Positions 37,928-47,061 of a stretch of DNA of 64,000 nt are shown here, piece by piece. A program made the position numbers and the translations under genes. The notes beneath the pieces were generated by a model. It was not told where the DNA came from. It did no database searches and worked only from the letters and a program-made list of their open reading frames with translations. This DNA is from Streptomyces flaveolus. GTDB lineage: Bacteria; Actinomycetota; Actinomycetes; Streptomycetales; Streptomycetaceae. The number at the start of each line of letters is the position of its first letter. Positions within the stretch are counted from its first letter, which is position 1. The stretch spans positions 124,001-188,000 of the forward strand of contig NZ_BMRV01000002.1 in NCBI RefSeq assembly GCF_014648815.1. Reading direction: 5' to 3'.

Positions 37928-38162
37928 GTCCCGCCCGCCCTTTCGCCTCAACAGCGCCCATGCGTACGGCGGTTGAGCCTATCCGCAGGCATCTGCGGAG
38001 CGTGAACGGTGCTCCGGGCGGTACGCCGACGAGGTGGCGAGCCCCGCACACCGTGGGGAAGTGCGGGACCCGCCGTACCGGAGCCCTCGGCGGTGCGGTC
38101 GTACGGCGGTCAGGTGCCGAACGGCCCTGCACGGGCTCCGGGGTCTTGCGCGGCCGAGGCCG

Positions 38163-39305
38163 TCAGGTGCTGCGCCGGGTCACGAACTCGGCCAGCGCGA
38201 GCAGGCCGCCCGCTGCCTCCGGCTCGGGCACCGCGCGGGCGAGCTCCTGCATGGCCCGCGCCATCCGGTCGGCCGCCTGGGCCTGCGCCCAGTCCCGGCC
38301 GCCCGCCCGCTCCACGGCCAGTGCCGTGTGTTCCAGATCCTCCTCGTCCTCCGCGTACGGTGCCGCGTACAGCTCGGCGAGCGCGGCGGCCTCCGGGGTA
38401 CCGGCGGCGAGGGCGGCGACCACCGGCAGCGACTTCTTGCGGGCGGCCAGGTCCGCGCCGGCCGGCTTCCCGGTGTGGCCCGGGTCGCCCCATATGCCGA
38501 TGACGTCGTCGATGAGCTGAAAGGCCAGGCCGGCCTCGCGGCCGAAGGCGTCCAGCGCCCGGACGTCCTCGTCGGCCGCGCCGGCGTACAGCGCGCCGAG
38601 GGCGCAGGCGCACCCCAGCAGCGCACCGGTCTTCGCCTCGGCCATCGCGAGCGTCTCGCCGAGGGTGACCTCGTGCGGGCCGCGCCGCTCCATGGCGGTG
38701 TCCACCTGCTGCCCCTCGCACAGCTCCATGACGCAGTCCGCCAGCCGGACGGCCGCCGCGGCGGACGCCGGGTGCGGGTCCGTCGCCAGCAGCCGCAGGG
38801 CCAGCGCCTGGAGGGCGTCCCCCGCGAGGATCGCGTCGGCGTCGCCGAACACCGCCCAGGCGGTCGCCCGGTGACGGCGGGTGGCGTCCCGGTCCATCAC
38901 GTCGTCGTGCAGCAACGTGAAGTTGTGGACCAGCTCCACCGCCGCCGCCGCCCGCACCGCCGCCGCCCGGGCCGCGGCCCCGCCGAGCGCGGCGGCCGAG
39001 GTGAGCACGAGGGCGGGACGGATCGCCTTGCCCGCGTTCCCGGACGCGGGCGTGCCGTCCGCGTGCTGCCAGCCGAAGTGGTAGAGCGCGACCCGGCGCA
39101 TGGCGGCGGGGAGCGACGCGATGGCGGACCGCAGTTCCGGATCGACCGACGCCCGGGACCGGCGCAGGAGCTCCGCCGCCTCGGTCCCGTCGGACACGGC
39201 CGCCACCTCGGGCTCCTTGTCGCGCTGCCCGCCGATGGTCCCGTGCCGTTCCAGGATTCCGGTGGGGTGAGGCGCCTCGGCGGCGCCGTGCCCAGCCTCC
39301 GTCAT
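38163..39305 (-). CDS. Polyprenyl synthase, probable encapsulin cargo
   Basis: 380 aa, ATG with GAGGTGA 3-10 bp upstream. trans-isoprenyl diphosphate synthase with the first Asp-rich motif LLHDDVMDRD and the second as LIDDVIGIWGD (DDxxG rather than DDxxD). Lys/Arg for diphosphate are in GKAIRPALVL. An N-terminal tail of about 40 residues (His/Pro/Gly/Glu rich) precedes the catalytic fold and looks disordered. It lies 87 bp downstream of eshA on the same strand. Polyprenyl transferases next to family 2B encapsulins are cargo enzymes carried by such a disordered tail, so encapsulation is likely. Confidence 0.9.
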   Translation of the reverse strand: MTEAGHGAAEAPHPTGILERHGTIGGQRDKEPEVAAVSDGTEAAELLRRSRASVDPELRSAIASLPAAMRRVALYHFGWQHADGTPASGNAGKAIRPALVLTSAAALGGAAARAAAVRAAAAVELVHNFTLLHDDVMDRDATRRHRATAWAVFGDADAILAGDALQALALRLLATDPHPASAAAAVRLADCVMELCEGQQVDTAMERRGPHEVTLGETLAMAEAKTGALLGCACALGALYAGAADEDVRALDAFGREAGLAFQLIDDVIGIWGDPGHTGKPAGADLAARKKSLPVVAALAAGTPEAAALAELYAAPYAEDEEDLEHTALAVERAGGRDWAQAQAADRMARAMQELARAVPEPEAAGGLLALAEFVTRRST

Positions 39306-39392
39306 CGGCTCACCTCCCCCATGCGTCCGTCTGCGTACCCCCGGGGTGTACCCGCCCGGACGGACGGGGACACGGCGTTCGGGAGACAGGCG

Positions 39393-40799
39393 TCACCGCC
39401 AGCGGCCGATCTCGACGTTCTCCAGGACGCCGAGCGCATCGGGCACGAGGACTGCGGCCGAGTAGTAGGCCGTGACCAGGTACTTGATGATGGCCTGCTC
39501 GTTGATGCCCATGAACCGCACCGACAGACTCGGCTCGATCTCGTCCGGGATGCCGGTGGCCCGCAGCCCGATGACGCCTTGGTCCGCCTCGCCGGTACGC
39601 ATCGCGATGATCGAGGACGTACGGGCTTCGCTGACCGGGATCTTGTTGCAGGGGTAGATGGGCACACCGCGCCAGGTCGGGATGCGGTTGCCGGCGATGT
39701 CGATCGTCTCGGGAACCAGTCCGCGCTTGTTGAGCTCACGTCCGATGGCGGCGATCGCCCGCGGGTGGGCGAGGAGCAGCTTGGTGCCGCGCCGGCGGCT
39801 GAGCAGCTCGTCCAGGTCGTCCGGGCCGGGCACGCCGTCGTGCGGCTGGATCCGCTGGTCGTACTCGCAGTTGTGCAACAGCCCGAACTCGCGGTTGTTG
39901 ATGAGCTCGTGCTCCTGACGCTCCTTCAGCGCCTCGACGGTCAGCCGGATCTGCTGCTCCGTCTGGTTCATCGGCTGGTTGTACAGATCGGCCACGCGCG
40001 AGTGGATGCGCAGCACGGTCTGGGCGACGCTCAGTTCGTACTCACGGGGCCGCGCCTCGTAGTCGACGAAGGTGTGCGGGATGTCCGGCTCGCCGCTGTG
40101 GCCTGCGGCGAGGTCGATGGCCTTCTCGCCGTGCTTGTTGGTGCGCTGCTCGGGGATCGAGCGCTGCTGCTGGAGGTGTTCGCGCAGGGTGGTCGCGCGC
40201 TCCGCGACCTGCTCCACCTCCTGGCGGGGCAGCACGAGCACCGTGCAGGCGGTGACCGTGCGGGCGGTGTACTCCCAGATGGCGTCCCCGTCGAGCAGCG
40301 CCTGGTCGCCGAAGTAGGCGCCGTCGGCGAGGACTCCGAGGACGGCGTCGTCGCCGTACGGACCGGTGCCGATCTTCTCGACCTTGCCGTGCGCCAGCAG
40401 GTAGACCTCGTCGGCCTGACCGCCGAACGAGGCGATCACCTCTCCCGGGCCGAACTCCCGCTGCTCACAGCGCTGGGCGAGTTCCGACAGGACCTCCTCG
40501 TCCTCGTACGACCGCAGGGCCGGCAGCTCGCCCAGCTCCGCGGGGATGACCTCGACGCGGTCGCCGGTCTTCACGAACGTCACCCGGCCGTCGCCGACGG
40601 CGAAGGTCAGGCGCCGGTTCACCCGGTACGCGCCGCCCTGGATGTCCACCCAGGGGAGCGTGCGCAGCAGCCAGCGCGAGCTGATCTCCTGCATCTGAGG
40701 TACGGACTTGGTCGTGGTGGCCAGGTTCCGCGCGGCCGCCGTGCCGAGGCTCTGCTGCGGCCTGGTCTGCTCGGTGCGGACCTCTTCGCCTACCGACAT
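39393..40799 (-). CDS. eshA: EshA, cNMP-domain family 2B encapsulin shell protein
   Basis: 468 aa, ATG with GGAGGG upstream. It starts with an N-arm, then an HK97-like segment ([21 protein letters not shown]), a cyclic-nucleotide-binding domain inserted at about 95-215 ([37 protein letters not shown]), and returns to shell sequence through the end ([54 protein letters not shown]). EshA was described in S. griseus and S. coelicolor as a multimeric protein affecting sporogenic hyphae, and this family is now classed as family 2B encapsulin. The next gene encodes its probable cargo. Confidence 0.93.
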   Translation of the reverse strand: MSVGEEVRTEQTRPQQSLGTAAARNLATTTKSVPQMQEISSRWLLRTLPWVDIQGGAYRVNRRLTFAVGDGRVTFVKTGDRVEVIPAELGELPALRSYEDEEVLSELAQRCEQREFGPGEVIASFGGQADEVYLLAHGKVEKIGTGPYGDDAVLGVLADGAYFGDQALLDGDAIWEYTARTVTACTVLVLPRQEVEQVAERATTLREHLQQQRSIPEQRTNKHGEKAIDLAAGHSGEPDIPHTFVDYEARPREYELSVAQTVLRIHSRVADLYNQPMNQTEQQIRLTVEALKERQEHELINNREFGLLHNCEYDQRIQPHDGVPGPDDLDELLSRRRGTKLLLAHPRAIAAIGRELNKRGLVPETIDIAGNRIPTWRGVPIYPCNKIPVSEARTSSIIAMRTGEADQGVIGLRATGIPDEIEPSLSVRFMGINEQAIIKYLVTAYYSAAVLVPDALGVLENVEIGRWR

Positions 40800-41106
40800 A
40801 AGGAATTGCCCTCCCGGTCATGCCGGACGCCTGCGTCCGGCATCGATGTGCGCGGACCAGCTTTCCTCACGGAGCGTGCCGGTGCTATTACCCGAAAGAG
40901 CGGGAATGGATCACCGTCCGCCGGGGCAGGAAGAGGGGCCTCGCACAGCCGCACGAGGCCGGGCCCCGCCGCCGCCCCGGGGCGAACATTGTCCGGATCG
41001 GCTCGCACACGGCCCGAACGAGTCGTAGGGACGGCTCCGTTTCGGTACAAGCACCGTACGAGGCGGTCGCGCCCGGCGGTCGTCGCGCAGCGTGAAGGAG
41101 TCGGCC
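40800..41106. other. Divergent intergenic region eshA / amidase
   Basis: 307 bp holding the promoter of the eshA operon (leftward) and of the amidase gene (rightward). GC drops slightly near 40890-40920. No palindrome or consensus promoter stands out. Confidence 0.5.
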
Positions 41107-41697
41107 ATGGCCTCACCCATGTCCGCGAGCACGTTCCTCAAGGCCCTGAAGGCGGAGGGCCTCAGCGTCGTCGAGGTCGGCGACTGGCGGCACCACAACC
41201 GCAACCACAAGGGCCCGTGGGGCCCCGTCCACGGGGTGATGATCCACCACACGGTCACCAGGGGCAGCGCGCGCACCGTGGACATCTGCCGCAAGGGCTA
41301 CGAGGGTCTGCCGGGCCCGCTGTGCCACGGGGTCGTCACCAAGGACGGCAGGGTCCACCTGGTCGGCTACGGCCGGGCCAACCACGCCGGGCTGGGTGAC
41401 GACGAGGTCCTGCGCGCGGTGATCGCGGAGCGGGCGCTGCCCCGGGACAACGAGGCGAACACCGACGGCAACCGGCACTTCTACGGATTCGAGTGCGAGA
41501 ACCTGGGCGACGGCGAGGATCCCTGGCCGGCGGCACAGCTGGAGGCGATCGAGCGGGCCGCCGCCGCGGTCTGCCGCCATCACGGGTGGACGGAACGTTC
41601 CGTCATCGGCCACCTCGAGTGGCAGCCGGGGAAGGTGGACCCGAGGGGGTTCACGATGGCGTCCATGCGGGCGCGGATCCGGGACCGGCTGCAGTGA
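41107..41697 (+). CDS. N-acetylmuramoyl-L-alanine amidase (Amidase_2/PGRP)
   Basis: 196 aa from ATG 41107, with GAAGGAG upstream. The amidase_2 zinc site is visible: first His in GVMIHHTV, the second in SVIGHLEWQPGKVDP, where the Lys and Asp complete the active site. There is a central YGFECENLG block. No signal peptide or wall-binding domain is seen, which resembles phage-type or spore-type amidases more than secreted housekeeping ones. It is divergent from eshA. Confidence 0.88.
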   Translation: MASPMSASTFLKALKAEGLSVVEVGDWRHHNRNHKGPWGPVHGVMIHHTVTRGSARTVDICRKGYEGLPGPLCHGVVTKDGRVHLVGYGRANHAGLGDDEVLRAVIAERALPRDNEANTDGNRHFYGFECENLGDGEDPWPAAQLEAIERAAAAVCRHHGWTERSVIGHLEWQPGKVDPRGFTMASMRARIRDRLQ

Positions 41698-41736
41698 CCG
41701 CGGACGCCGCGCGCGGAGCGGCGTGACAATGGCGGG

Positions 41737-42642
41737 GTGACCAGCACCGACCCCGCCGACCTCGCCGCCCTGCGCCCCCGGCTGCCCTCACCGTTGCAGG
41801 AGGCCGTGGACGACCGGTTCGAGCGGCGCGGGGTGCGGCTGCTGCTGAAGCGCGACGATCTGATCCACCCGGACCTGGTCGGCAACAAATGGCGCAAACT
41901 CGCGCCGAATCTCGCCACGGCGCACGGCCGTACCGTCGTCACCTTCGGGGGCGCGTACTCCAACCACCTGCGCGCCACGGCCGCCGCGGGCCGACTGCTC
42001 GGGCTGTCGACGGTCGGCGTGGTGCGCGGCCAGGAGCTGGCCGGGCGGCCGCTCAACCCCTCCCTGGCCCGCTGCGTGGCCGACGGCATGCGGCTGCACT
42101 TCACCGACCGCTCGACGTACCGCCGCAAGGCCGAACCCGGGACTCTCACGGCCCTGCTGCGGGCGGCGGGCGCCGAGGACGCCGTCGTCGTCCCGGAGGG
42201 GGGCAGCAACGCCGCGGCCGTCCGCGGCTGCCGGGCCCTCGGCGAGGAACTGGCCGGGCACGCCGATATCGTCGCGCTCGCCTGCGGCACCGGCGGCACG
42301 CTCGCCGGGCTGGCCGCCGGCCTCCCGGACCGGCGGACGCTCGGGATACCCGTACTCAAGGGCGGCTTCCTGGCCGACGAGGTACGGCGGCTCCAGCAGC
42401 GGGCCTTCGGCGGGCCCCGTGGTACCTGGAGCCTCGACGACCGCTTCCACTGCGGCGGCTACGCCCGTACCACCCCCGAGCTCGAATCGTTCGCCGCGGA
42501 CTTCGAACGACGCCACGGCCTGCCCGTCGAGCGCGTGTACGTCGCCAAGATGCTGTACGGCCTGCTCGCGCTGACCGAGGAGGGCGCCTTCCCGCGGGGG
42601 ACGACCCTCGCGGCGGTCATCACCGGCCGCCCCTTCCCCTGA
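41737..42642 (+). CDS. PLP enzyme of the D-cysteine desulfhydrase / ACC deaminase family
   Basis: 301 aa, GTG start. The Schiff-base Lys lies in LVGNKWRKLA after KRDDLIHPD, with the GGAYSNHLRATAAAG loop and the glycine-rich ACGTGGTLAGLAAG phosphate site, all typical of the fold-type II D-cysteine desulfhydrase/ACC deaminase group. It is slightly short for the family (usually about 330). It ends near the convergent antiporter gene. The substrate cannot be chosen from sequence alone. Confidence 0.87.
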   Translation: MTSTDPADLAALRPRLPSPLQEAVDDRFERRGVRLLLKRDDLIHPDLVGNKWRKLAPNLATAHGRTVVTFGGAYSNHLRATAAAGRLLGLSTVGVVRGQELAGRPLNPSLARCVADGMRLHFTDRSTYRRKAEPGTLTALLRAAGAEDAVVVPEGGSNAAAVRGCRALGEELAGHADIVALACGTGGTLAGLAAGLPDRRTLGIPVLKGGFLADEVRRLQQRAFGGPRGTWSLDDRFHCGGYARTTPELESFAADFERRHGLPVERVYVAKMLYGLLALTEEGAFPRGTTLAAVITGRPFP

Positions 42643-42780
42643 GGCCGGCACGCCCTCCCCCTGCCCGAAGGGGCGTGGGCGCCGTCCCCGGCGGCGTTGT
42701 CGTGCGTCGCCCGCTCCCCCACGCCCGAACGGACTGGTCCGGTGCCGCGGCTCCCCTACGCCCTGCTCCGCCGGACGGCC

Positions 42781-44376
42781 CTACGCGGCCTCCCGGTACG
42801 CCGCCGCCTCCTCCAGGTCCAGGCGGCGCAGGAGCGTCCGCAGCATCTCGTCGTCGATGTACCGGCCGTCCCGCAGCCGGACGAACACCTCGCGCTCCGC
42901 GCTGATCATCTCCCGGGACAACCGCCGGTAGGTGTCGTCGACGGTCTCGCCGGTGACGGGGTTGGCCTGCCCGAGGCGCTCCCAGACGGCGTTGCGGCGG
43001 CGCTCCAGGACCGTGCGCAGGCGCTCGGCGAGGGGCGCCGGCAGGGCGTTGCGCTCGTCGGCGAGCAGGTCGTCCAGGCACTGTTCGGCGGCCCTGGAGG
43101 CCTGCGCCTGGGCGTTGGCCTCCGCGAGCGTCTCGGCCTGCACGTCGTGCGGCGGGAACTTCAGCAGGCGGATCAGGGGCGGCAGGGTCACGCCCTGCAC
43201 CACCAGGGTTCCGATGACCGTGGTGAAGGTCAGGAACAGGATGAGATTGCGCTCGGGGAAGGGCGCGCCGCCGTGCACGGTGAGCGGGATGGAGAAGGCG
43301 ATGGCCAGCGAGACCACGCCCCGCATCCCGGCCCAGCCGATCACGAACGGCCCCGTCCAGCCGGGGTCCTCCTCGCGCGCACGGATGCGTGCCGACAGCA
43401 TCCGCGGCAGGAGGATCGCCGGGTACACCCATACGAAACGGGCGGCGGCGACGACCAGGAAGACGGCGACGGCGTACCAGGCGGCGTCGGCACCCTCGTA
43501 CGCGCCGAGGCCCTTGAGGACCACGGGCAGCTGGAGACCGATCAGGGCGAACACGGCGGACTCCAGGACGAAGGCGACCATCTTCCACACCGCCTCCTCC
43601 TGGAGCCGGGTGGCGAAATCGACCTCCCACGCGCGGTGGCCGAGGTAGAGCGCGACGACCACCACCGCCAGCACCCCGGAGGCGTGCACCTGCTCGGCGA
43701 CCGCGTACGCGACGAACGGGATCAGCAGGGAGAGCGTGTTCTGCGGCAGCGCGTCCTTCACGTGCGTGCGCAGCCAGTGGATGGGCACCATCAGCACCAG
43801 CCCGACGCCGACACCGCCGACCGCGGCGATCAGGAACTCGCCGATCCCGCCGGCCCAGGTGGCGCCCTCGCCGACCGCCGCCGCGAGGGCGACCTTGTAG
43901 GCGGTGATCGCGGTGGCGTCGTTCACCAGGGACTCGCCCTGGAGGATCGTGGTGATCCGGGACGGCAGTCCCACCCGGCGCGCGACCGCCGTGGCCGCGA
44001 CCGCGTCCGGCGGGGCCACCACCGCACCGAGCACCAGCGCGGCGGTCAGCGGCAGCCCCGGCACGATCAGGTAGGCGGCGCAGCCGACCACGAAGGTCGC
44101 GAAGAGCACGTACCCCACGGACAGCAGCGCCACCGGCCGCAGCTGGGCCCGCAGGTCGAGGTAGGAGCTGTCGGTGGCCGCCGTGTACAGCAGCGGGGGC
44201 AGCAGCAGGGGCAGGACGATGTGCGGGTCCAGGGTGTAGTCCGGCACCCCGGGCACGTAGCTGACCGCCAGACCGGCCGCGACCAGCAGCAGCGGCGCCG
44301 GAACCGGGGTGCGCCGGCCCGCCGCGGCGATCGCGGCACTCCCCGCCACCAGCAACAGCAGCGGCATCACGTCCAT
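42781..44376 (-). CDS. Na+/H+ antiporter (NhaP/CPA1 type)
   Basis: 531 aa. About twelve membrane helices (first LLLLVAGSAAIAAAG, last around TVIGTLVVQGVTLPPLI) and the ion-site region GAVVAPPDAVAATAVAR with GESLVNDATAITAYKVA identify the CPA1 monovalent cation:proton antiporter family. The last 130 residues form a cytoplasmic helical tail. It exchanges sodium or potassium for protons at the membrane. A divergent UBP zinc-finger gene starts 61 bp away. Confidence 0.93.
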   Translation of the reverse strand: MDVMPLLLLVAGSAAIAAAGRRTPVPAPLLLVAAGLAVSYVPGVPDYTLDPHIVLPLLLPPLLYTAATDSSYLDLRAQLRPVALLSVGYVLFATFVVGCAAYLIVPGLPLTAALVLGAVVAPPDAVAATAVARRVGLPSRITTILQGESLVNDATAITAYKVALAAAVGEGATWAGGIGEFLIAAVGGVGVGLVLMVPIHWLRTHVKDALPQNTLSLLIPFVAYAVAEQVHASGVLAVVVVALYLGHRAWEVDFATRLQEEAVWKMVAFVLESAVFALIGLQLPVVLKGLGAYEGADAAWYAVAVFLVVAAARFVWVYPAILLPRMLSARIRAREEDPGWTGPFVIGWAGMRGVVSLAIAFSIPLTVHGGAPFPERNLILFLTFTTVIGTLVVQGVTLPPLIRLLKFPPHDVQAETLAEANAQAQASRAAEQCLDDLLADERNALPAPLAERLRTVLERRRNAVWERLGQANPVTGETVDDTYRRLSREMISAEREVFVRLRDGRYIDDEMLRTLLRRLDLEEAAAYREAA

Positions 44377-44437
44377 GGTCCTCGCCCACCCTTTTCCTTC
44401 GCGCGGTCATCCGCACGCCCGTCGTAACCTGGCAATC

Positions 44438-44698
44438 ATGAAACAGTGCACGCACGCCGACGCGCTGCCGCACCCGGAGCCGAAGCCGCTGGGCGACACC
44501 TGCCCGGAATGTCTGGCCGAGGGGACGGATCCGGTGCAGCTGAGGCTGTGTCTCACCTGCGGCCACGTCGGTTGCTGCGACTCCTCGCCGAGGCAGCACG
44601 CGACGGCGCACCACAAGGAGACCGGCCACCCCGTGATGCGGACCTTCGAGCCCGGGGAGACCTGGCGCTGGTGCTTCGTCGATCACGTGCTCGTGTGA
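44438..44698 (+). CDS. UBP-type zinc-finger protein
   Basis: 86 aa. Cys and His are spaced as in the ubiquitin-hydrolase zinc finger: CTHADALPHPEPK, then CPECLAEG, LCLTCGHVGCCDSS and HATAHHKETGHPVM. Eukaryotic UBP fingers bind the ubiquitin C terminus; bacterial stand-alone forms have no known ligand. It is divergent from the antiporter gene, an arrangement often seen in Streptomyces, so a functional link is possible. Confidence 0.9.
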   Translation: MKQCTHADALPHPEPKPLGDTCPECLAEGTDPVQLRLCLTCGHVGCCDSSPRQHATAHHKETGHPVMRTFEPGETWRWCFVDHVLV

Positions 44699-44817
44699 CC
44701 CCTGTACGACTGCGCCGGGGGACGGTTCGACCGTCCGGCGCCTGGGTACGTCAACCCGGCGCGCGCTCTCCCGATTTGGGCCCGCCGAACCCCTAGCCAC
44801 TGTGCGTGTTCATGTGT

Positions 44818-44830
44818 TTACTATGAGTGA
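44818..44830 (-). promoter_or_regulatory. BldD-like operator upstream of the sigH operon
   Basis: Read on the minus strand, TCACTCATAGTAA matches the BldD consensus TNACNCWGNGTNA at nine of ten fixed positions. BldD is known to repress a sigH promoter in S. coelicolor. The site is 130 bp upstream of the anti-sigma gene start. Confidence 0.6.
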
Positions 44831-44959
44831 CAGCAAGGGGTTGGGGTCTCGGGGACAGGAAAGTTCGGAGCGCGATAACGTCACCGCTGAACCACGCGTC
44901 GCGTTACCCCGGGGGGCGACCCTCGGCCCTGTAACGCTTGTACCACCTTGGAGGTGAGG

Positions 44960-45373
44960 GTGTCCCAGATCGCAGGCGAGCCCGCGACCCAGGACTTCGT
45001 GGAAGTCCGGCTGCCGGCCGCGGGTGCCTACCTGTCGGTGCTGCGTACGGCGACGGCCGGCCTCGCAGCCCGTTTGGACTTCACCCTCGACGAGATCGAG
45101 GACCTGCGCATCGCAGTGGACGAGGCCTGCGCGATCCTGCTGCAGCAGGCCGTGCCCGGCTCGGTGCTCAGTTGTGTCTTCCGCCTCGTCGACGACTCGC
45201 TCGAAGTCACTGTCTCGGCGCCGACCACGGACGGTCACGCCCCCTCACGGGACACCTTCGCCTGGACCGTCCTGTCCGCTCTCGCGGGCAAGGTCTCCTC
45301 CGCCGTGGACGAGGACAAAACCGTTTCGATCAGCCTCTACAAACAGCGCGGCGCGGGACCCGGGCCGACGTGA
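44960..45373 (+). CDS. RsbW-like anti-sigma factor of SigH
   Basis: 137 aa from GTG 44960 with GGAGG 5 bp upstream. GHKL/HATPase fold: DEIEDLRIAVDEACAILL is the N box, and VSALAGKVSSAVDEDKTVSI closes the fold. It resembles RsbW/SpoIIAB-type kinases and is the partner of SigH in S. coelicolor (described as UshX/PrsH). It directly precedes the sigma gene, so the two are co-transcribed and probably balanced in amount. Confidence 0.9.
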   Translation: MSQIAGEPATQDFVEVRLPAAGAYLSVLRTATAGLAARLDFTLDEIEDLRIAVDEACAILLQQAVPGSVLSCVFRLVDDSLEVTVSAPTTDGHAPSRDTFAWTVLSALAGKVSSAVDEDKTVSISLYKQRGAGPGPT

Positions 45374-45390
45374 GGAACGGGGACGGGCCG

Positions 45391-46470
45391 GTGCGGGACG
45401 AAGAGCGCGGCACACGAGAGCGGTCGGCCGAGGGCGCACGTTCTGAGAACGAGGCCCCGCGCATGGCGGACGGCATCGACGGCATTCCCGAGCAGGCCCG
45501 GCAGCACCCGGAGGACGAGGTCCCTCCGGGGGCCGGGGGCGGTGCCGTGCGGAGCGCGCCCACGGCCGGGCGGACCGGGGGCACGCCCGCCCGGCCCGGC
45601 CGAGCGGAGGCGAGGGCTCGGGAAAGGGCGACGGGCGGGACGATGAGCGAGCACGAGCGACACTCCGACGACCGGGCGCCTGGCGCGCGCGGCACGCAGG
45701 GCACGCGGCACGACCCGCAGGACCGCAGCGGGGCGCGGGCCCTGTTCTTGGAGCTGCGCACGCTGACGAAGGACACCCCCGAGTACGCGGAACTGCGCAA
45801 CCGGCTGGTCCGCATGCACCTGCCGCTCGTCGAGCACCTCGCGCGCCGCTTCCGCAACCGGGGCGAGCCCCTGGACGACCTCACGCAGGTCGCCACCATC
45901 GGGCTGATCAAGTCCGTCGACCGCTTCGACCCGGACCGCGGGGTGGAGTTCTCCACCTACGCGACGCCCACGGTCGTCGGCGAGATCAAGCGGCACTTCC
46001 GGGACAAGGGCTGGGCGGTGCGCGTCCCGCGCCGGCTCCAGGAGCTGCGGCTGGCCCTGACGACGGCCACGGCGGAGCTCTCGCAGCTGCACGGCCGCTC
46101 CCCCACGGTCCACGAGCTCGCCGAGAAGCTGGCGATCTCGGAGGAGGAGGTCCTGGAGGGCCTGGAGTCCGCCAACGCGTACTCCACGCTGTCCCTGGAC
46201 GTCCCGGACACCGACGACGAGTCGCCGGCGGTCGCGGACACCCTCGGCGCCGAGGACGAGGCGCTGGAGGGCGTCGAGTACCGGGAGTCGCTCAAGCCGC
46301 TGCTGGAGGACCTGCCGCCGCGCGAGAAGCGGATCCTGCTGCTGCGTTTCTTCGGCAACATGACCCAGTCGCAGATCGCGCAGGAGGTCGGGATCTCCCA
46401 GATGCACGTGTCGCGGCTGCTGGCGCGCACACTGGCGCAGCTGCGGGAGAAGCTGCTGGTCGAGGAGTAG
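45391..46470 (+). CDS. sigH: Stress/development sigma factor SigH (SigB family)
   Basis: 359 aa from GTG 45391; a GTG at 45370 overlapping the anti-sigma stop (GTGA) and ATGs at 45463 and 45643 are alternatives, and S. coelicolor SigH is known to occur in several sizes. A long disordered N-terminal extension (over 90 residues, Gly/Ala/Arg/Glu rich) precedes regions 2 (PLVEHLARRFRNRGEPLDDL, GLIKSVDRFDPDRG), 3 and 4 (TQSQIAQEVGISQMHVSRLL). It belongs to the SigB/SigF group and acts in osmotic stress and aerial development. Confidence 0.93.
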   Translation: MRDEERGTRERSAEGARSENEAPRMADGIDGIPEQARQHPEDEVPPGAGGGAVRSAPTAGRTGGTPARPGRAEARARERATGGTMSEHERHSDDRAPGARGTQGTRHDPQDRSGARALFLELRTLTKDTPEYAELRNRLVRMHLPLVEHLARRFRNRGEPLDDLTQVATIGLIKSVDRFDPDRGVEFSTYATPTVVGEIKRHFRDKGWAVRVPRRLQELRLALTTATAELSQLHGRSPTVHELAEKLAISEEEVLEGLESANAYSTLSLDVPDTDDESPAVADTLGAEDEALEGVEYRESLKPLLEDLPPREKRILLLRFFGNMTQSQIAQEVGISQMHVSRLLARTLAQLREKLLVEE

Positions 46471-46492
46471 CCGTCGGCGCCGGTCGCGCCCG

Positions 46493-46945
46493 TTACTTCT
46501 CGACGCGGCCGGGACCGCGGATGCCGAGGGCCCGGGTCGTCGTGGGGTTCACGAGCAGGACCAGCGCCGTGACGGACACCACGGCGAGCACGATCCCCGC
46601 CGGGATGGCCACGCTGTCGGCCTGCAGCAGGTTGTAGGCCACCGGCAAGGCCATGATCTGCGTGATCACGGCGGGCCCCCGGCTCCAGCCGCGCCGCGCG
46701 AGCAGCCCGCGCGCGGCGAGCAGCGGCAGCAGGGCGAGGACGATCAGGGTGACGCCGCCGGTGACGGCCGAGGTCCGGTCGTCGGGCTGCCCCGTGAGCC
46801 CCTCCACGAGCATCCAGGCGCCGCCGACGACGAGCGCCAGCCCCTCCAGCGCGGCGAGCGCGGCCGCGGCGGTCAGCCGGCCGGGGCGAGGGCCCGCCTC
46901 TTCGGCGGCTTCGGCTTCGGGGGTGGGGTTCTGCTCACTGCTCAC
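46493..46945 (-). CDS. Small integral membrane protein
   Basis: 150 aa with a GTG start. About 20 acidic N-terminal residues are followed by four membrane helices (AALEGLALVVGGAWMLVEG, GGVTLIVLALLPLLAARGLL, GPAVITQIMALPVAYNLL, AGIVLAVVSVTALVLLV). I do not recognise a named domain. It converges on sigH with only 22 bp between and diverges from the lipid kinase gene. Confidence 0.8.
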   Translation of the reverse strand: MSSEQNPTPEAEAAEEAGPRPGRLTAAAALAALEGLALVVGGAWMLVEGLTGQPDDRTSAVTGGVTLIVLALLPLLAARGLLARRGWSRGPAVITQIMALPVAYNLLQADSVAIPAGIVLAVVSVTALVLLVNPTTTRALGIRGPGRVEK

Positions 46946-47061
46946 CCCTGCAGGGTAGCCCGCACGACGCCGGTGTCCGCGGCCCGGTCCCGCGCCGGTC
47001 TCTTACCTGATCCCTACCTCGGTCTGGGCCGGGGTACCGCCCAGTAGGTACCCTGCACACC

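Noticed and set aside
36975..38132. A 385-codon minus-strand frame across the TetR and GNAT genes
   Set aside because: It shares DNA with two genes that have clear motifs, and its own product has no domain.
42643..42780. Terminator between the PLP deaminase and antiporter genes
   Set aside because: CACGCCC and GGGCGTG can pair, but the 7-bp stem and 15-nt loop are too weak compared with other terminators in the window.
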